DNA of 64,000 nt from Marisa cornuarietis (taxonomy: Eukaryota > Mollusca > Gastropoda > Architaenioglossa > Ampullariidae), in the NCBI GenBank assembly GCA_004794655.1, contig SMMW01000001.1, positions 23,968,501-24,032,500 of the forward strand. Reading direction: 5' to 3'. Shown here one piece after another: positions 48,033 through 59,209 of this stretch (the first letter of the stretch is position 1; every line of letters begins with the position of its first letter). Both the position numbers and the translations under genes were made by a program. The notes beneath the pieces are model-generated. The model had not been told where the DNA came from. It saw only the letters and a list, made by a program, of their open reading frames with translations, and searched no databases.

Positions 48033-51000
48033 CAGACATCAATTGTACCCTCTAGGCCTCTCTGTGTGTGTGTATATATAGACATAAATCGTACCCACTA
48101 GGTCTCTGTGTGTGTGTATATATACAGACATCAATTGTACCCTCTAGGTCTCTCTGTGTGTGTGTATATATATAGACATAAATCGTACCCACTAGGTCTG
48201 TGTGTGTGTATATATATATATATACAGACATCAATTGTACCCTCTAGGCCTCTCTGTGTGTGTGTATATATATATAGACATAAATCGTACCCACTAGGTC
48301 TCTGTGTATGTATATATATATACAGACATCAATTGTACCCTCTAGGTCTCTCTGTGTGTGTATATATATAGACATAAATCGTACCCACTAGGTCTCTCTG
48401 TGTATGTATATATATATATGCAGACATCAATTGTACCCTCTAGGTCTCTCTCTGTGTGTATATATATAGACATAAATCGTACCCACTAGGTCTCTCTGTG
48501 TGTGTATATATATATATACAGACATCAATTGTACCCACTAGGTCTCTCTGTGTGTGTATATATATATACAGACATCAATCGTACCCACTAGGTCTCTCTG
48601 TGTGTGTATATATATATATATCTACAGACATCAATTGTACCCACTAGGTCTCTCTGTGTGTGTATATATATATACAGACATCAATCGTACCCACTAGGTC
48701 TCTCTGTGTGTGTATATATATATATATCTACAGACATCAATTGTACCCACTAGGTCTCTCTGTGTGTGTATATATATATACAGACATCAATCGTACCCAC
48801 TAGGTCTCTCTGTGTGTGTATATATATATATACAGACATCAATTGTACCCTCTAGGCCTCTCTGTGTGTGTATATATACAGACATCAATTGTACCCTCTA
48901 GGCCTCTCTGTGTGTGTGTATATATATAGACATAAATCGTACCCACTAGGTCTCTTTGTGTGTGCATATATATATATATATATACAATCGTACCCACTAG
49001 GTCTCTTTGTGTGTGCATATATATTTATACAATCGTACCCACTAGGTCTCTCTGTGTGTATATATATATATATACAATCGTACCCACTAGGTCTCTCTGT
49101 GTGCATATATATATATACAATCGTACCCACTAGGTCTCTCTGTGTGTATATATATACAATCGTACCCACTAGGTCTCTCTGTGTGTATATATATAGACAT
49201 AAATCGTACCCACTAGGTCTCTCTGTGTGTATATATATATATACAATCGTACCCACTAGGTCTCTGTGTGTGTGTATATATATAGAAATAAATAGTACCC
49301 ACTAGGTCTAACATGATGATATAGAGCTAGCACTACTAGCAATAACCCTAACCCATAATGTTGTTTAACCCTTACTATCAGAGCTAGGTTGAGTTCTATC
49401 CCTGACTACATAGTATAGTATAGTTTGCTAACATCACGATATAGAGCTAGCACTACTAGCAATAACCCTAACCTATAATGTTGTTTAACACTTACTATCA
49501 GAGCTAGGTTGGCTTCTAACCCTGACTATATAGTATAGTATGGTTTGCTAACATGATGATATAGAGCTAGCACTACTAGCAATAACCCTAACCCATAATG
49601 TTGTTTAACACTTACTATCAGAGCTAGGTTGAGTTCTAACCCTGACTATATAGTAAAGTTTGCTAACATGATGATATAGAGCTAGCACTACTAGCAATAA
49701 CCCTAACCTATAATGTTGTTTAACCCTTACTATCAGAGCTAGGTTGAGTTCTATCCCTGACTACATATTATAGTATAGTATAGTTTGCTAACATCATGAT
49801 ATAGAGCTAGCACTACTAGCAATAACCCTAACCCATAATGTTGTTTAACCCTCTGTGTTCTGTCTGGGTTAGGGTTAGTATGCTAACATGATGTTATAGA
49901 ACTAGCACTACTAGCAATAACCCTAACCTATAATGTTGTTTAACACTTACTATCAGAGCTAGGTTGAGTTCTAACCCTGACTACATATACAGTTTGCTAA
50001 CATGATGATATAGAACTAGCACTACTAGCAATAACCCTAACCCATAATGTTGTTTAACCCTTACTATCAGAGCTAGGTTGAGTTCTATCCCTGACTACAT
50101 AGTATAGTATAGTTTGCTAACATGATGATATAGAGCTAGCACTACTAGCAATAACCCTAACCTATAATGTTGTTTAACCCTTACTATCAGAGCTAGGTTG
50201 AGTTCTAACCCTGACTATATAGTATAGTTTGCTAACATCATGATATAGAGCTAGCACTACTAGCAATAACCCTAACCTATAATGTTGTTTAACCCTTACT
50301 ATCAGAGCTAGGTTGAGTTCTATCGCTGACTACATAGTATAGTATAGTTTGCTAACATGATGTTATAGAGCTAGCACTACTAGCAATAACCCTAACCCAT
50401 AATGTTGTTTAACACTTACTATCAGAGCTAGGTTGAGTTCTATCCCTGACTATATAGTATAGTAAAGTTTGCTAATATGATGTTATACAACTAGCACTAC
50501 TAGAAAGCTTTATCAAGTCTATGATGTTGTTTAACCCTTACTGAAGCAGCCAGACTACAATAATGACATCATCCCTATTATCATCATTATTAGGTCATGT
50601 TCACTTTTTGATATCATTATTATTTTATTATTGTTATATCATTCTAGTTATCACCATTGTTATCAGGTCCTGTTCATTGTTATGACATCATTCCTATTAT
50701 TATCATTGTTATCAGGTCATGTTCACTTTGCTCGGATCCTCTGCATTGTGGCGGCCATATGCTCAATAGCGGCTCTGGTGATGTTGCTGCTGTTTGGATC
50801 CAAAGCCCAGCGCAAGACTTACTTGAATGTGGCCTTCACACTGGCACTTATTGCAGGTATGAATAACAAGTTTAGCAAGTGCAGTTCAGTTTCATGATGT
50901 GTTGTTATACTTGTCAACACACAGTTGAGTTTCACGATGTGTTGTTCTACTTGTCAACACACAGTTGAGTTTCACGATGTGTTGCTATATTTGTCAACAC

Positions 51001-54000
51001 ACAGTTGAGTTTCACAATGTGTTGTTATACTTGTCAACACACAGTTGAGTTTCACGATGTGTTGCTATATTTGTCAACACACAGTTGAGTTTCACGATGT
51101 GTTGCTATATTTGTCAACACACAGTTGAGTTTCACGATGTGTTGCTATATTTGTCAACACACAGTTGAGTTTCACAATGTGTTGTTATATTTGTCAACAC
51201 AGCAGAAAACTGCCACATGCTCACACACATGCAGGCATGCACATTGTGTCATTCAAACCCTGACAAAGAACACAAGTCTGCTGCGGGCTTTCCAACCTAG
51301 TGACGACCACAAATTACAAAGCACAATATACACAAAAGGTACATGTGGACAACATACAATGTACTTAAAGCACAATATACACAAAATGTACATGTGGACA
51401 ACATACAATGTACTTAAAGCACAATATACACAAAATGTACATGTGGACAACATACAATGTACTTAAAGCACAATATACACAAAATGTACATGTGGACAAC
51501 ATACAATGTACTTAAAGCACAATATACACAAAATGTACATGTGGACAACATACAATGTACTTAAAGCACAATATACACAAAATGTACATGTACATATTGT
51601 AACCGGACTGACGGTCACTACACTCACTTTGCCCTAGCGCCATAAATCAGTCCGTTCCTCTTTCTTATTCCAGGGGAGAGGACGGAAGTTACAAAGAGAA
51701 CTTTCTCTCTAAAGTTCTGGCTCTCGTTAGTCGGGTGCCTTGTCTCATATACTGCCTCGCGTTGTCTTCTTTTTTTTCCATCTACGGCGCCCCCACCCTT
51801 GGAGTCCACAAAAGACCCTGCTTTACTCTAAACCAAAAGTGTGTTCTCTGCAGTGTATCTCTCAGCTCCTTGATCTTCCTGTGTGTTCTGCTGCTCGACA
51901 CAATTACAATGGACGACACAATTTCTTTCTCTCTACTGATTCTCTTTCATCTCGTTCACACGACGAGGACACATACATCACACTAGCATACGGACTAAGA
52001 CAATTACACAAACGAGTAAGTTCAGAGACATGAATTTTCTTTACATTATAAACACCTATAACTACTAATATCCCTATCCTAACTAACCTACCTAACTCCT
52101 AACACCTAACTCCCTGGGGTGGGGGAAAGAGGGGGTGGAGCAAGCTACCTTTCGGTAGGCTTGACACTTCTCTCAAACCTCCAACCACCAATTTACTGCT
52201 CGTCCAAGCAGGACCAGTCGCCTTTCGACAAACAGGTCCAGAGACGTTTATTGTTGTTGTTTATTTAGTTGGAAAGTGCTTCCACCTTGCGGTGATTTCG
52301 CACTATGGGGAAAGGGAGGGGGGAGGAAACCGGAGTACCCGGAGAAAACCCTGGCAGGGTAGAGGGGAGAAAGCATCGTCCGCGGTACAAGCTGTCCAGC
52401 GCTCCCGCTACAATAAAATAAAATGTACACAGAAGACCCAAAATTCCTGTCATGCCCTCACTGTTAATTCAGCTTCACGAGAAGGGATAATTCCTTTCAT
52501 TAATGTCCACAAGAAATGTCCCTTAACTCTTCATGTACAGGAGCTTAAGATCCTTCACGGGATGAGTAACATGTAGCTACCACAGCTTCCCACACTTTAG
52601 CAACAGTCTTCACAAACCTCTTTACAAATGCAGCAAGAGTCTTTGTTTCTTGAGGCAGCACGAGTGCCAGCTCATCGTCCAAAAGCGTGTGAGTCAAATG
52701 AGACAGTCCCACTGTAGCAGACATGTGAGCAAAAGTGTCAGCACACACTTAAAGACCAACCTCAATGGTTTGCGATGTTTGCAGCTATCGGTAGATACAG
52801 GTGATATCAAACTAATCTGCAAATTTTAGCCTCCCAAACCCATCTGTTGATTAATTATCCGCTACAATTCGCACTTACGATCAACAGGCGCCGCTAACAG
52901 TGTACTACGTCACACTAGTGCACCATTACCAACACTGACAGACAACACCAAACAGTGTACTACGTCACACTAGTGCACCATTTACAACACTGACAGCAGT
53001 CAACACCAAACAGTGTACTACGTCACACTAGTGCACCATTTACAACACTGACAGCAGTCAACATCAAACAGTGTACTACGTCACACTAGTGCACCATTAC
53101 CAACACTGACAGACAACACCAAACAGTGTACTACGTCACACTAGTGCACCATTTACAACACTGACAGCAGTCAACACCAAACAGTGTACTACGTCACACT
53201 AGTGCACCATTTACAACACTGACAGCAGTCAACATCAAACAGTGTACTACGTCACACTAGTGCACCATTTACAACACTGACAGCAGTCAACACCAAACAG
53301 TGTACTACGTCACACTAGTGCACCATTTACAACACTGACAGCAGTCAACATCAAACAGTGTACTACGTCACACTAGTGCACCATTTACAACACTGACAGC
53401 AGTCAACACCAAACAGTGTACTACGTCACACTAGTGCACCAGTCACAACACTGGCAGCCGTCATGTGTTTGGTGTTGACTGCTGTCAATGTTGTGAATGG
53501 TGCACTAGTGTGACGTAGTACTGTTAGCGGCGCTCGTTGATCGCAGGTGCGAATGGCGTACTTTGCTAGCGGATAATTAATTAACCTTGATTTAGTCTGC
53601 GATGCTTACACTTTGCCAGTGTAGACAATACTATCTCACCAGTAGAGACAATAATAGCCATAAAACCAGGAGTAAAACTAAAGTTGCAAGAGAAAAACAC
53701 AAATGAAAGCAAAGGAACCAGGAGACTGCTAGATGACCAACCTAGTAACACCCTGCTTTTCTTCAATGAAAACTGATCAAAGCAAACCAAAGTAGACTGA
53801 GAGCAAGTGACAACATCAGATAACGAGGGCACCAGCACAGTAAACCACTAGTACATACTTGGCAGGCCTCCTGGCCACAGTTCACCACCAACACAAACTT
53901 GATAAACTCCCTATAGACACCAACAGCAAAAAGGACACTAACAACAGTAGACAACATCCTCCTCCTACACTTTCCTATTGTCCCCATCCCTTAGACCACC

Positions 54001-55653
54001 GTTTCCCCCATACCCACAATCCCCCACAGTGTTAAATCACCTGCCGGTGGAAACACTTTCTTTTCCACAATCAACGACAACAACAACAACGAGTACAACT
54101 CCTACACAGTCTACTATTAACGTGTTCTCTCTATCATGTTACATCTCTTGATTAATTAGTCCTATCGATATCCCTTGTTGATTACTTTTCACATCGAACT
54201 CTTTGTCATTATTGTCTGTTACCTCTGTCTTTCTTCTTCATCTTTATCGTCGTCCATCTTTCCCTTCCTTGACGTTTTGCACATTAAGCAAGTGTTTGTA
54301 TCAAGCGCTGACTAACTGTTGCTATATAAGCGTGAGTGTACATTGTGCATGTATTATTATTGTTACTATTATTACTCACTAGTCAATTATACACACAGCA
54401 GTCACATGGTCCTCAACATGGCGGGTGTTGTGAAAACTAAACAACTTTCGATATTTCACTCATTCTGTACCTGCTGTTGCAGATGTCGTCTGTTTACATA
54501 ACCTCTTCTCTTTATTTGTGACAATATGTCTAATTTATACAACCCTACGAGTACAAGTTAGTTTGCTTTTTTTTACTGTAAAAGGTAGAGATGATGGCTG
54601 TGCAGTTATTTTTAAATATGTTGACCTCTTTACGTAGTTGTATGTACACTTGTTTATGTGTTATCACTAAACTAAAGCTTGTGTGACTTGTGTAATGTAG
54701 CAATGTGTTGTTTAAATATGAGTAATAAGTAAACTGAAGAGTTGTTTGTGACTTACCTATATGTACTGTTGGAATACAGGTCATAACTAGCTTTGTCACT
54801 TCACTCTCCTAATAGAATGTGTTGTTGGGGAACAAGTAACAACTAAATATAGCATTTTGTGACAAGGCTACTAATGTAATGTATTGTGTGACTACAGGTA
54901 TCTTCTCCCTTGTGACGAGGCTACTGATGTAATGTATTCTGTGACTACAGGTATCTTCTCCCTTGTGACGAGGCTACTAATGTAATGTATTGTGTGACTA
55001 CAGGTATCTTCTCCCTTGTGACGAGGCTACTAATGTAATGTATTGTGTGACTACAGGTATCTTCTCCCTTGTGACGAGGCTACTAATGTAATGTATTGTG
55101 TGACTACAGGTATCTTCTCCCTTGTGACGAGGCTACTAATGTAATGTATTGTGTGACTACAGGTATCTTCTCCCTTGTGACGAGGCTACTAATGTAATGT
55201 ATTGTGTGACTACAGGTATCTTCTCCCTTGTGACAAGGCTACTAATGTAATGTATTCTGTGACTACAGGTATCTTCTCCCTTGTGACCAGGCTACTAATG
55301 TAATGTATTGTGTGACTACAGGTATCTTCTCCCTTGTGACGAGGCTACTAATGTAATGTATTGTGTGACTACAGGTATCTTCTCCCTTGTGACGAGGCTA
55401 CTAATGTAATGTATTCTGTGACTACAGGTATCTTCTCCATTGTGACGAGGCTACTAATGTAATGTATTGTGTGACTACAGGTATCTTCTCCATTGTGGCA
55501 GTCACAGCATACGCAATAAAGGAAGTGGGAGGTTCAATAAAGCTTGCATGGAGCGCTGGTCTAGTTGTCTGGGGAGGGCTGCTTCTCATCGCCAGCTCCC
55601 TTTGTATCATCGTGCCTGTCACCAGAGGCCTCATCCAGTTCATGGAAGTGTAA
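45897..55653 (+). CDS. Claudin/PMP22/EMP-superfamily tetraspan membrane protein, 3 coding exons
   Basis: Exons 45897-46083, 50716-50856 and 55481-55653 join in phase 1 at both junctions and give 166 residues plus TAA. Four hydrophobic segments are seen: about residues 8-26, 68-89, 99-121 and 133-155. The first loop has the superfamily signature W32...GLW (41-43)..C46....C51, and ARIL precedes the second segment as in claudins. The Cys-Cys spacing is only four residues, shorter than I recall for vertebrate claudins. The C-terminal tail is short (about 11 residues, ending QFMEV). It probably acts in the plasma membrane at cell contacts or as a channel partner; the exact subfamily is open. Both introns are about 4.6 kb and filled with arrays. 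Confidence 0.9.
46110..49308. repeat. 3.2-kb array of ~45-bp units with (TA)n/(GT)n
   Basis: Unit CAATCGTACCCACTAGGTCT plus CTCTGTGTG, a TA-rich stretch and CAGACAT; about 70 copies, with a subfamily TAAATCGTACCC and a doublet subfamily in 47160-47780 (89-bp period). It lies in tetraspan intron 1. Small reading frames in it are spurious. Confidence 0.95.
49309..50520. repeat. 115-125 bp tandem array, about 10 copies
   Basis: Unit contains GAGCTAGCACTACTAGCAAT, AACCCTAACC and TTACTATCAGAGCTAGGTTG; (TAGTA)n differences change unit length. One unit (49852-49880) is replaced by TGGGTTAGGGTTAGTA, a short telomere-like run. It lies in tetraspan intron 1. Confidence 0.93.
50716..50856 (+). CDS. Tetraspan gene coding exon 2 (TM2, start of TM3)
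   Basis: 141 nt after acceptor TTGTTATCAG. It encodes HVHFARILCIVAAICSIAAL and RKTYLNVAFTLALIA. Donor GCAG/GTATGA. A near copy of the acceptor (TTATCAGGTCCTGTTC) lies 50 bp upstream in the intron. Confidence 0.9.
50885..51204. repeat. 40-bp tandem array, 8 copies
   Basis: Unit TTGAGTTTCACGATGTGTTG plus CTATATTTGTCAACACACAG, starting 28 bp after the exon 2 donor. Each unit ends in an acceptor-like CACACAG. Confidence 0.94.
51312..51592. repeat. 49-bp tandem array, about 6 copies
   Basis: Unit GCACAATATACACAAAATGT plus ACATGTGGACAACATACAATG; nearly identical copies in tetraspan intron 2. Confidence 0.94.
51593..52260. other. Intron 2 stretch, unassigned
   Basis: Begins TGTAACCGGACTGACGG. CGGACTGA is matched in inverted orientation by TCAGTCCG at 51646, a short hairpin. 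A pyrimidine-rich part and a TAACTCC-rich part follow. No exon fits the tetraspan phase. Confidence 0.35.
52261..52440 (-). repeat. Dispersed repeat with GAAACCGGAGTACCCGGAG motif
   Basis: Contains the inverse of the GGTGGAAGCACTTTCC motif at 52270-52310, followed by GGAAACCGGAGTACCCGGAG. I recall this sequence as a widespread dispersed repeat in molluscs and other marine invertebrates. It ends in an AATAAAATAAA tract. Confidence 0.55.
52441..52750. other. Unassigned stretch left of the tandem-core element
   Basis: A minus-strand frame at 52545-52748 (TKTLAAFVKRFVKTVAKVW) is open but not recognised and has no convincing splice sites. Confidence 0.3.
52751..53582. mobile_element. Tandem-core element copy 1 with inverted right end
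   Basis: The left flank AGACCAACCTCAATGG...TTAATTATCCGCTAC (52751-52870) is shared with copy 2 at 61563. It is followed by about nine ~60-bp cores (GTGTACTACGTCACACTAGT, GCACC, ACAACACTGACAG, CAGTCAACACCAAA). The right end, 53463-53582, is an inverted copy of one core plus the inner left flank (GCGGATAATTAATTAA). The layout of flank plus tandem core resembles non-autonomous helentron/pearl-type elements of bivalves; this is my inference. It lies in tetraspan intron 2. Confidence 0.65.
53583..54850. other. Intron 2 stretch with one dispersed repeat
   Basis: 53860-54060 resembles the right half of the 18.4-18.9 kb repeat (A/C-rich body, then CCCCCACAGTGTTAAATCAC and GGTGGAAACACTTTC at 54021-54060). 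The remaining sequence is AT-rich with no feature recognised. Confidence 0.4.
54855..55480. repeat. 53-bp array made of a duplicated 3' splice site
   Basis: Units start GTATCTTCTCCCTTGTG at 54898, 54951, 55004 and so on, every 53 bp, up to the true exon at 55481. Each unit contains TGTGTGACTACAG/GTATCTTCTCC, that is, the acceptor of exon 3 and its first bases, then CGAGGCTACTAATGTAATG. The unit nearest the exon also shares its CCATT. Eleven decoy acceptors therefore precede the real one. Confidence 0.95.
55481..55653 (+). CDS. Tetraspan gene coding exon 3 (TM3-TM4, stop)
   Basis: 173 nt including TAA. Acceptor TGACTACAG at 55472-55480 is the last of twelve equal copies. It encodes IFSIVAVTAYAIKEVG and GLVVWGGLLLIASSLC, ending FMEV and TAA at 55651. 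Confidence 0.92.
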
Positions 55654-55974
55654 ACTGAAGCATTACCCATTATCTCTAAGTTCATGGAGGTGTAAACTAA
55701 AGCATTACCCATTATCTCTAAGTTCATGGAGGTGTAAACTAAAGCATTACCCATTATCTCTAAGTTCATGGAGGTGTAAACTAAAGCATTACCCATTATC
55801 TCTAAGTTCATGGAGGTGTAAACTAAAGCATTACCCATTATCTCTAAGTTCATGGAGGTGTAAACTAAAGCATTACCCATTATCTCTAAGTTCATGGAGG
55901 TGTAAACTGAAGCATTACCCATTATCTCTAAGTTCATGGAGGTGTAAACTAAAGCATTACCCATTATCTCTAAG
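55639..55974. repeat. 42-bp array spanning the stop codon and 3' UTR, 8 copies
   Basis: Units start at 55639 (the real end, TTCATGGAAGTGTAA), 55681, 55723, 55765, 55807, 55849, 55891 and 55933. Each later unit holds TTCATGGAGGTGTAA, so the last codons FMEV and TAA are copied seven more times in the same frame. A truncated ninth start is at 55975. Confidence 0.95.
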
Positions 55975-56172
55975 TTCCTTGCGTAATAAGTCGTAAGCCC
56001 TACTTAAAAAAACGAGTGCACGCCATTTGCAGTCTTCTTCACCTTCTCGACACCTCACCTGTTGATCTCATTTTTTTAGAAACTGTACGACACTTATTTA
56101 GGTTTCTTAAGGTAATTATGTTTTCTTATGTAATTATGGTTTGTGATAGTTTTTTTTATTCTAGTATGCTTA

Positions 56173-56178
56173 AATAAA
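56173..56178 (+). promoter_or_regulatory. Poly(A) signal AATAAA of the tetraspan gene
   Basis: Canonical AATAAA about 520 bp after the stop, followed by a T/G-rich stretch (TTTGTTTGGTTTG). The 3' UTR 55654-56195 would include the 42-bp array. No other good signal is nearer. Confidence 0.6.
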
Positions 56179-56199
56179 ATTTGTTTGGTTTGACAAGAT

Positions 56200-56810
56200 T
56201 TGGTTCTTTATTTCGCACGTTCAGCAGTTTATGTTACGGACACACATACACACATACACTAAGTCGAAAGCACGTGTTCTTTCACTCTACAAAAGATACA
56301 CATCTGAAAATGGCACATGAAACATGAGTTTGCTTTATGTTGCCCAAAAGTACTCTGGTTGTGCTTTCTTTCTCTCTCTTTCTCTCTTCTTTTAACGCAA
56401 AAGCCAGGCCATCAAATACAAACGCATAAAAATACAACAACTCACACAGTGATTTTTGTAACCCATACACATCAACAATTCTCTACTTGATCACTAGCTT
56501 GTTAACTCTTGAGCCGAAACCTTAACTAGCATACATTTTGCTCGTTCATTTTCTCTCCTGTCATTAACGGTTCTTGGTGAGTTGAATACAATGTGGACAT
56601 GTTATAACCTCCCCCATCGGAATAAGTCTTTGGACAAATGTATACCAAACCCTGGTCCATTCCATGAGCTTGTCAAAGAGGAACAGGATCACTTATTGTT
56701 TTAGTTCTGTTCCGATACTTAAGTCCGTGTCCTTGAACGACTGTCCACAACTCACTCCACGGGAGTTACTTCCCGCAGCAACTCGATTACTGCACAGTGA
56801 TCTTCCTGTA
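56200..56810. other. Intergenic stretch, nothing recognised
   Basis: AT-rich unique sequence with a CT-rich tract near 56370. No exon seen. Confidence 0.4.
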
Positions 56811-56811
56811 C

Positions 56812-57163
56812 CTGAACAAGCACACAAAAGGTAATCCTCCAGGGAATCACCAACAAGCACACAAAAGGTAATCCTCCAGAGAATCACCAACAAGCACACA
56901 AAAGGTAATCCTCCAGAGAATCACCAACAAGCATACTAAAGGTAATCCTCCGGGGAATCACCAACAAGCACACTAAAGGTAATCCTTTAGAGAATCACCA
57001 ACAAGCGTACTAAAGGTAATCCTCCAGGGAATCACCAACAAGCACACTAAAGGTAATCCTCCAGAGAATCACCAACAAGCACACTAAAGGTAATTCTCCA
57101 GAGAATCACCAACAAGCACACTAAGGTAATCCTCCAGAGAATCACCAACAAGCACACTAAAGG
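56812..57163. repeat. 37-bp tandem array, 9 copies
   Basis: Unit AATCACCAACAAGCACACTA plus AAGGTAATCCTCCAGAG. It runs directly into (CAT)n at 57166-57186. Confidence 0.93.
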
Positions 57164-57165
57164 TA

Positions 57166-57361
57166 ATCATCATCATCATCATCATCAAAAGAGGAACCTT
57201 ACAATTTTTTTCCAAAGATGGAAAGATATTTTCCTCCGAGAGCCGATAGTATGTCAGAAGCACATCTGCATGTTGATGGCAGAGAATCAAACTGAACTAA
57301 ACTGTCCTGTCACACGTCATTCCCACACTTCCACAGCCTCGCCCACAGTCCATAACTGTCA
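57166..57361 (+). repeat. Dispersed block X, copy 1 (first half)
   Basis: (CAT)n, then CAAAAGAGGAACC...CACAGTCCATAAC, matching 57915-58086 and 59277-59447 with a few differences. Confidence 0.7.
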
Positions 57362-57404
57362 GCCTTTACACTGTACATGCCAGTAAAGGCTCAGTGTTAC
57401 GTGC

Positions 57405-57512
57405 ACCCGGTATGTACATGAGTTTGCCTGTGTGTTGGGCCCACCCAGTGTGTACAAGTGTTTGCCTGTGTGTTGGGCCCACCCAGTGTGTACAAGTGTT
57501 TGCCAGTGTGTC
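57405..57512. repeat. 38-bp repeat, 3 copies
   Basis: Units GTGTGTTGGGCCCACCCAGT plus GTGTACAAGTGTTTGCC. Confidence 0.88.
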
Positions 57513-57751
57513 GGCCCAGTGCCGTAGTACTGTATCATCACTGATTTGCTCTTTACATGACCAACTAAACACTGTTATAGACCATCGGTTAGTCGCCATC
57601 CTAACGCCCTCTAGCACCGATCAGTTCCATCCTCTTGGTTGTTTTAGGAAAGAGGAGAATTGGTAACTCAAATTATTTCTCTTACTTGTCTTGTGTGCTG
57701 TTTAATTTCATACCTCGCCTTCTGCTCCTTTCTACCTTGTTGTAACTTCCG

Positions 57752-57914
57752 GTTGTTGACCTAGAAATATATGTCAAATAAAATAACAAAAACAAAAAAC
57801 AAACAAAAAACTCTCGCAACTAGTCAATGGGAGGTAATTCAGAATAGAGCAATTCGTAAAGGTGGCACTATTTTCTTCCCTTGTTTCTTCATTTATTCAC
57901 GGACAGCGCAATCA
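57752..57914 (+). repeat. Dispersed block X, second half only
   Basis: Starts GTTGACCTAGAAATAT, an AAC-rich run, then CTCGCAACTAGTCAATGGGA and TTCCCTTGTTTCTTCATTTA. The same module is at 62412-62575 and inside the two longer X copies. Confidence 0.65.
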
Positions 57915-58240
57915 TCAAAAGATGGACCTTAAAATTTATTTTACAAAGATGGAAAGATATTTTCATCCGGGAGACGATAGTATGTCAGAAGCACATCTGC
58001 ATGTTGATGGCAGAGAATCAAACTGAACTAAACTGTCCTGTCACACGTCATTCCCACACTTCCACAGCCTCGCCCACAGTCCATAACCATAACAAAAAAA
58101 CTCTCGCAACTAGTCAAAGGGAGGTAGTTCTGAATAGAGCAATACGTAAAGGTGGCACCAGTTCCTTCCCTTGTTTCTTCATTTATTCACAGACAAGCAA
58201 TGTGTTATGTGGCACTACCTGTCCTTGTCGTGTGAATGTG
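57915..58240 (+). repeat. Dispersed block X, long copy left of LINE
   Basis: About 325 bp, nearly identical to 59277-59600: AAAAGATGGACCTTAAAATT, CAGCCTCGCCCACAGTCCA, then CTCGCAACTAGTCAAAGGGA and CCTGTCCTTGTCGTGT. Together the two copies bracket the plus-strand LINE fragment. Confidence 0.8.
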
Positions 58241-58520
58241 ATAAACGGGTAATGAGATAAATGGGTATCACTAGAGCGACAGAAACTGTGTCGACTGTAA
58301 TATTGTGACACAACACAACACATGAAGATCCCTGCAGTTGAACGATGCACCGGAGAAAACACTTTTGTTTGGGAAAAAGCAGGTCGTTTGTGGAATCCAA
58401 GGTCAGCTAAGTGCGGGTGGGTAGTAGATGGGGGACACACACACACACACACACACACACGCCCGCACGCACGCACACACACACACACACACACACCACA
58501 CCACACACACACACACGAGG
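58241..58520. other. Dispersed-repeat fragment and (CA)n
   Basis: 58360-58436 repeats the fragment at 15360-15445 (AAGGTCAGCTAAGTGCG, GTAGTAGATGG). 58437-58517 is (CA)n with CG interruptions. It leads straight into LINE coding sequence. Confidence 0.6.
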
Positions 58521-59209
58521 TATCACATTAGGTCCATTGTGAGGACTTTAGGTAGACTACGGCCCATGCTGACTCAAGCTGCTGCCAACTCACTTGCTGT
58601 GGCTACCATCATATCGAGATTAGACTACTGTAATAGTGCATTGTGGGGTATACCTGCTACACAGTTACATCGACTCCAAAGAGTTGAGAAAACAGCCGCC
58701 AGGATTGTCACCCGTGCAAAGTGGTCCACTGAGCACATCACGCCTATCCTACAGAGCCTTCACTGGCTCCCAGTCAACAAGCGCATTGATCACAAAGTGT
58801 TTCGATTGCACAGTCCTGCATGTTTAAAACTGCTCCTGACTATTTACAAGAGGTAGTTCCTCCCTATCAGCCGTCACGTGGTCTGTGCTCTGGCTCCCAG
58901 TCACGCTTCTGTCTCCCTGCAGTGGAAGACACAAACAAGAAGACACTGGAGCCAGGGCCTTCACAAACGCGGCACCTAAACTGTGGAATTCTCTGCCATC
59001 ATCATTGTCCACCATCACCTCACCAACCACGTGTCGAAAAAGACTGAAGACTCATTTGTTTACTTAAGACAGACTTCAACAACCAAGAAACACTTCGGTC
59101 TTTATTTTTTACTTTCCTGTTGTTTTGTTTATTTTACTTCTTTCTTTCTTTCTTTTTTTTTGCTGCGCAATGAGCATTCTTCTGAGTATATCTGCGCATT
59201 ACAAATGGA

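Noticed and set aside
51598..52040. A second LTR starting TGTAACCGG, like the block at 11802
   Set aside because: Only the first nine bases agree. No matching inverted end and no target duplication were found.
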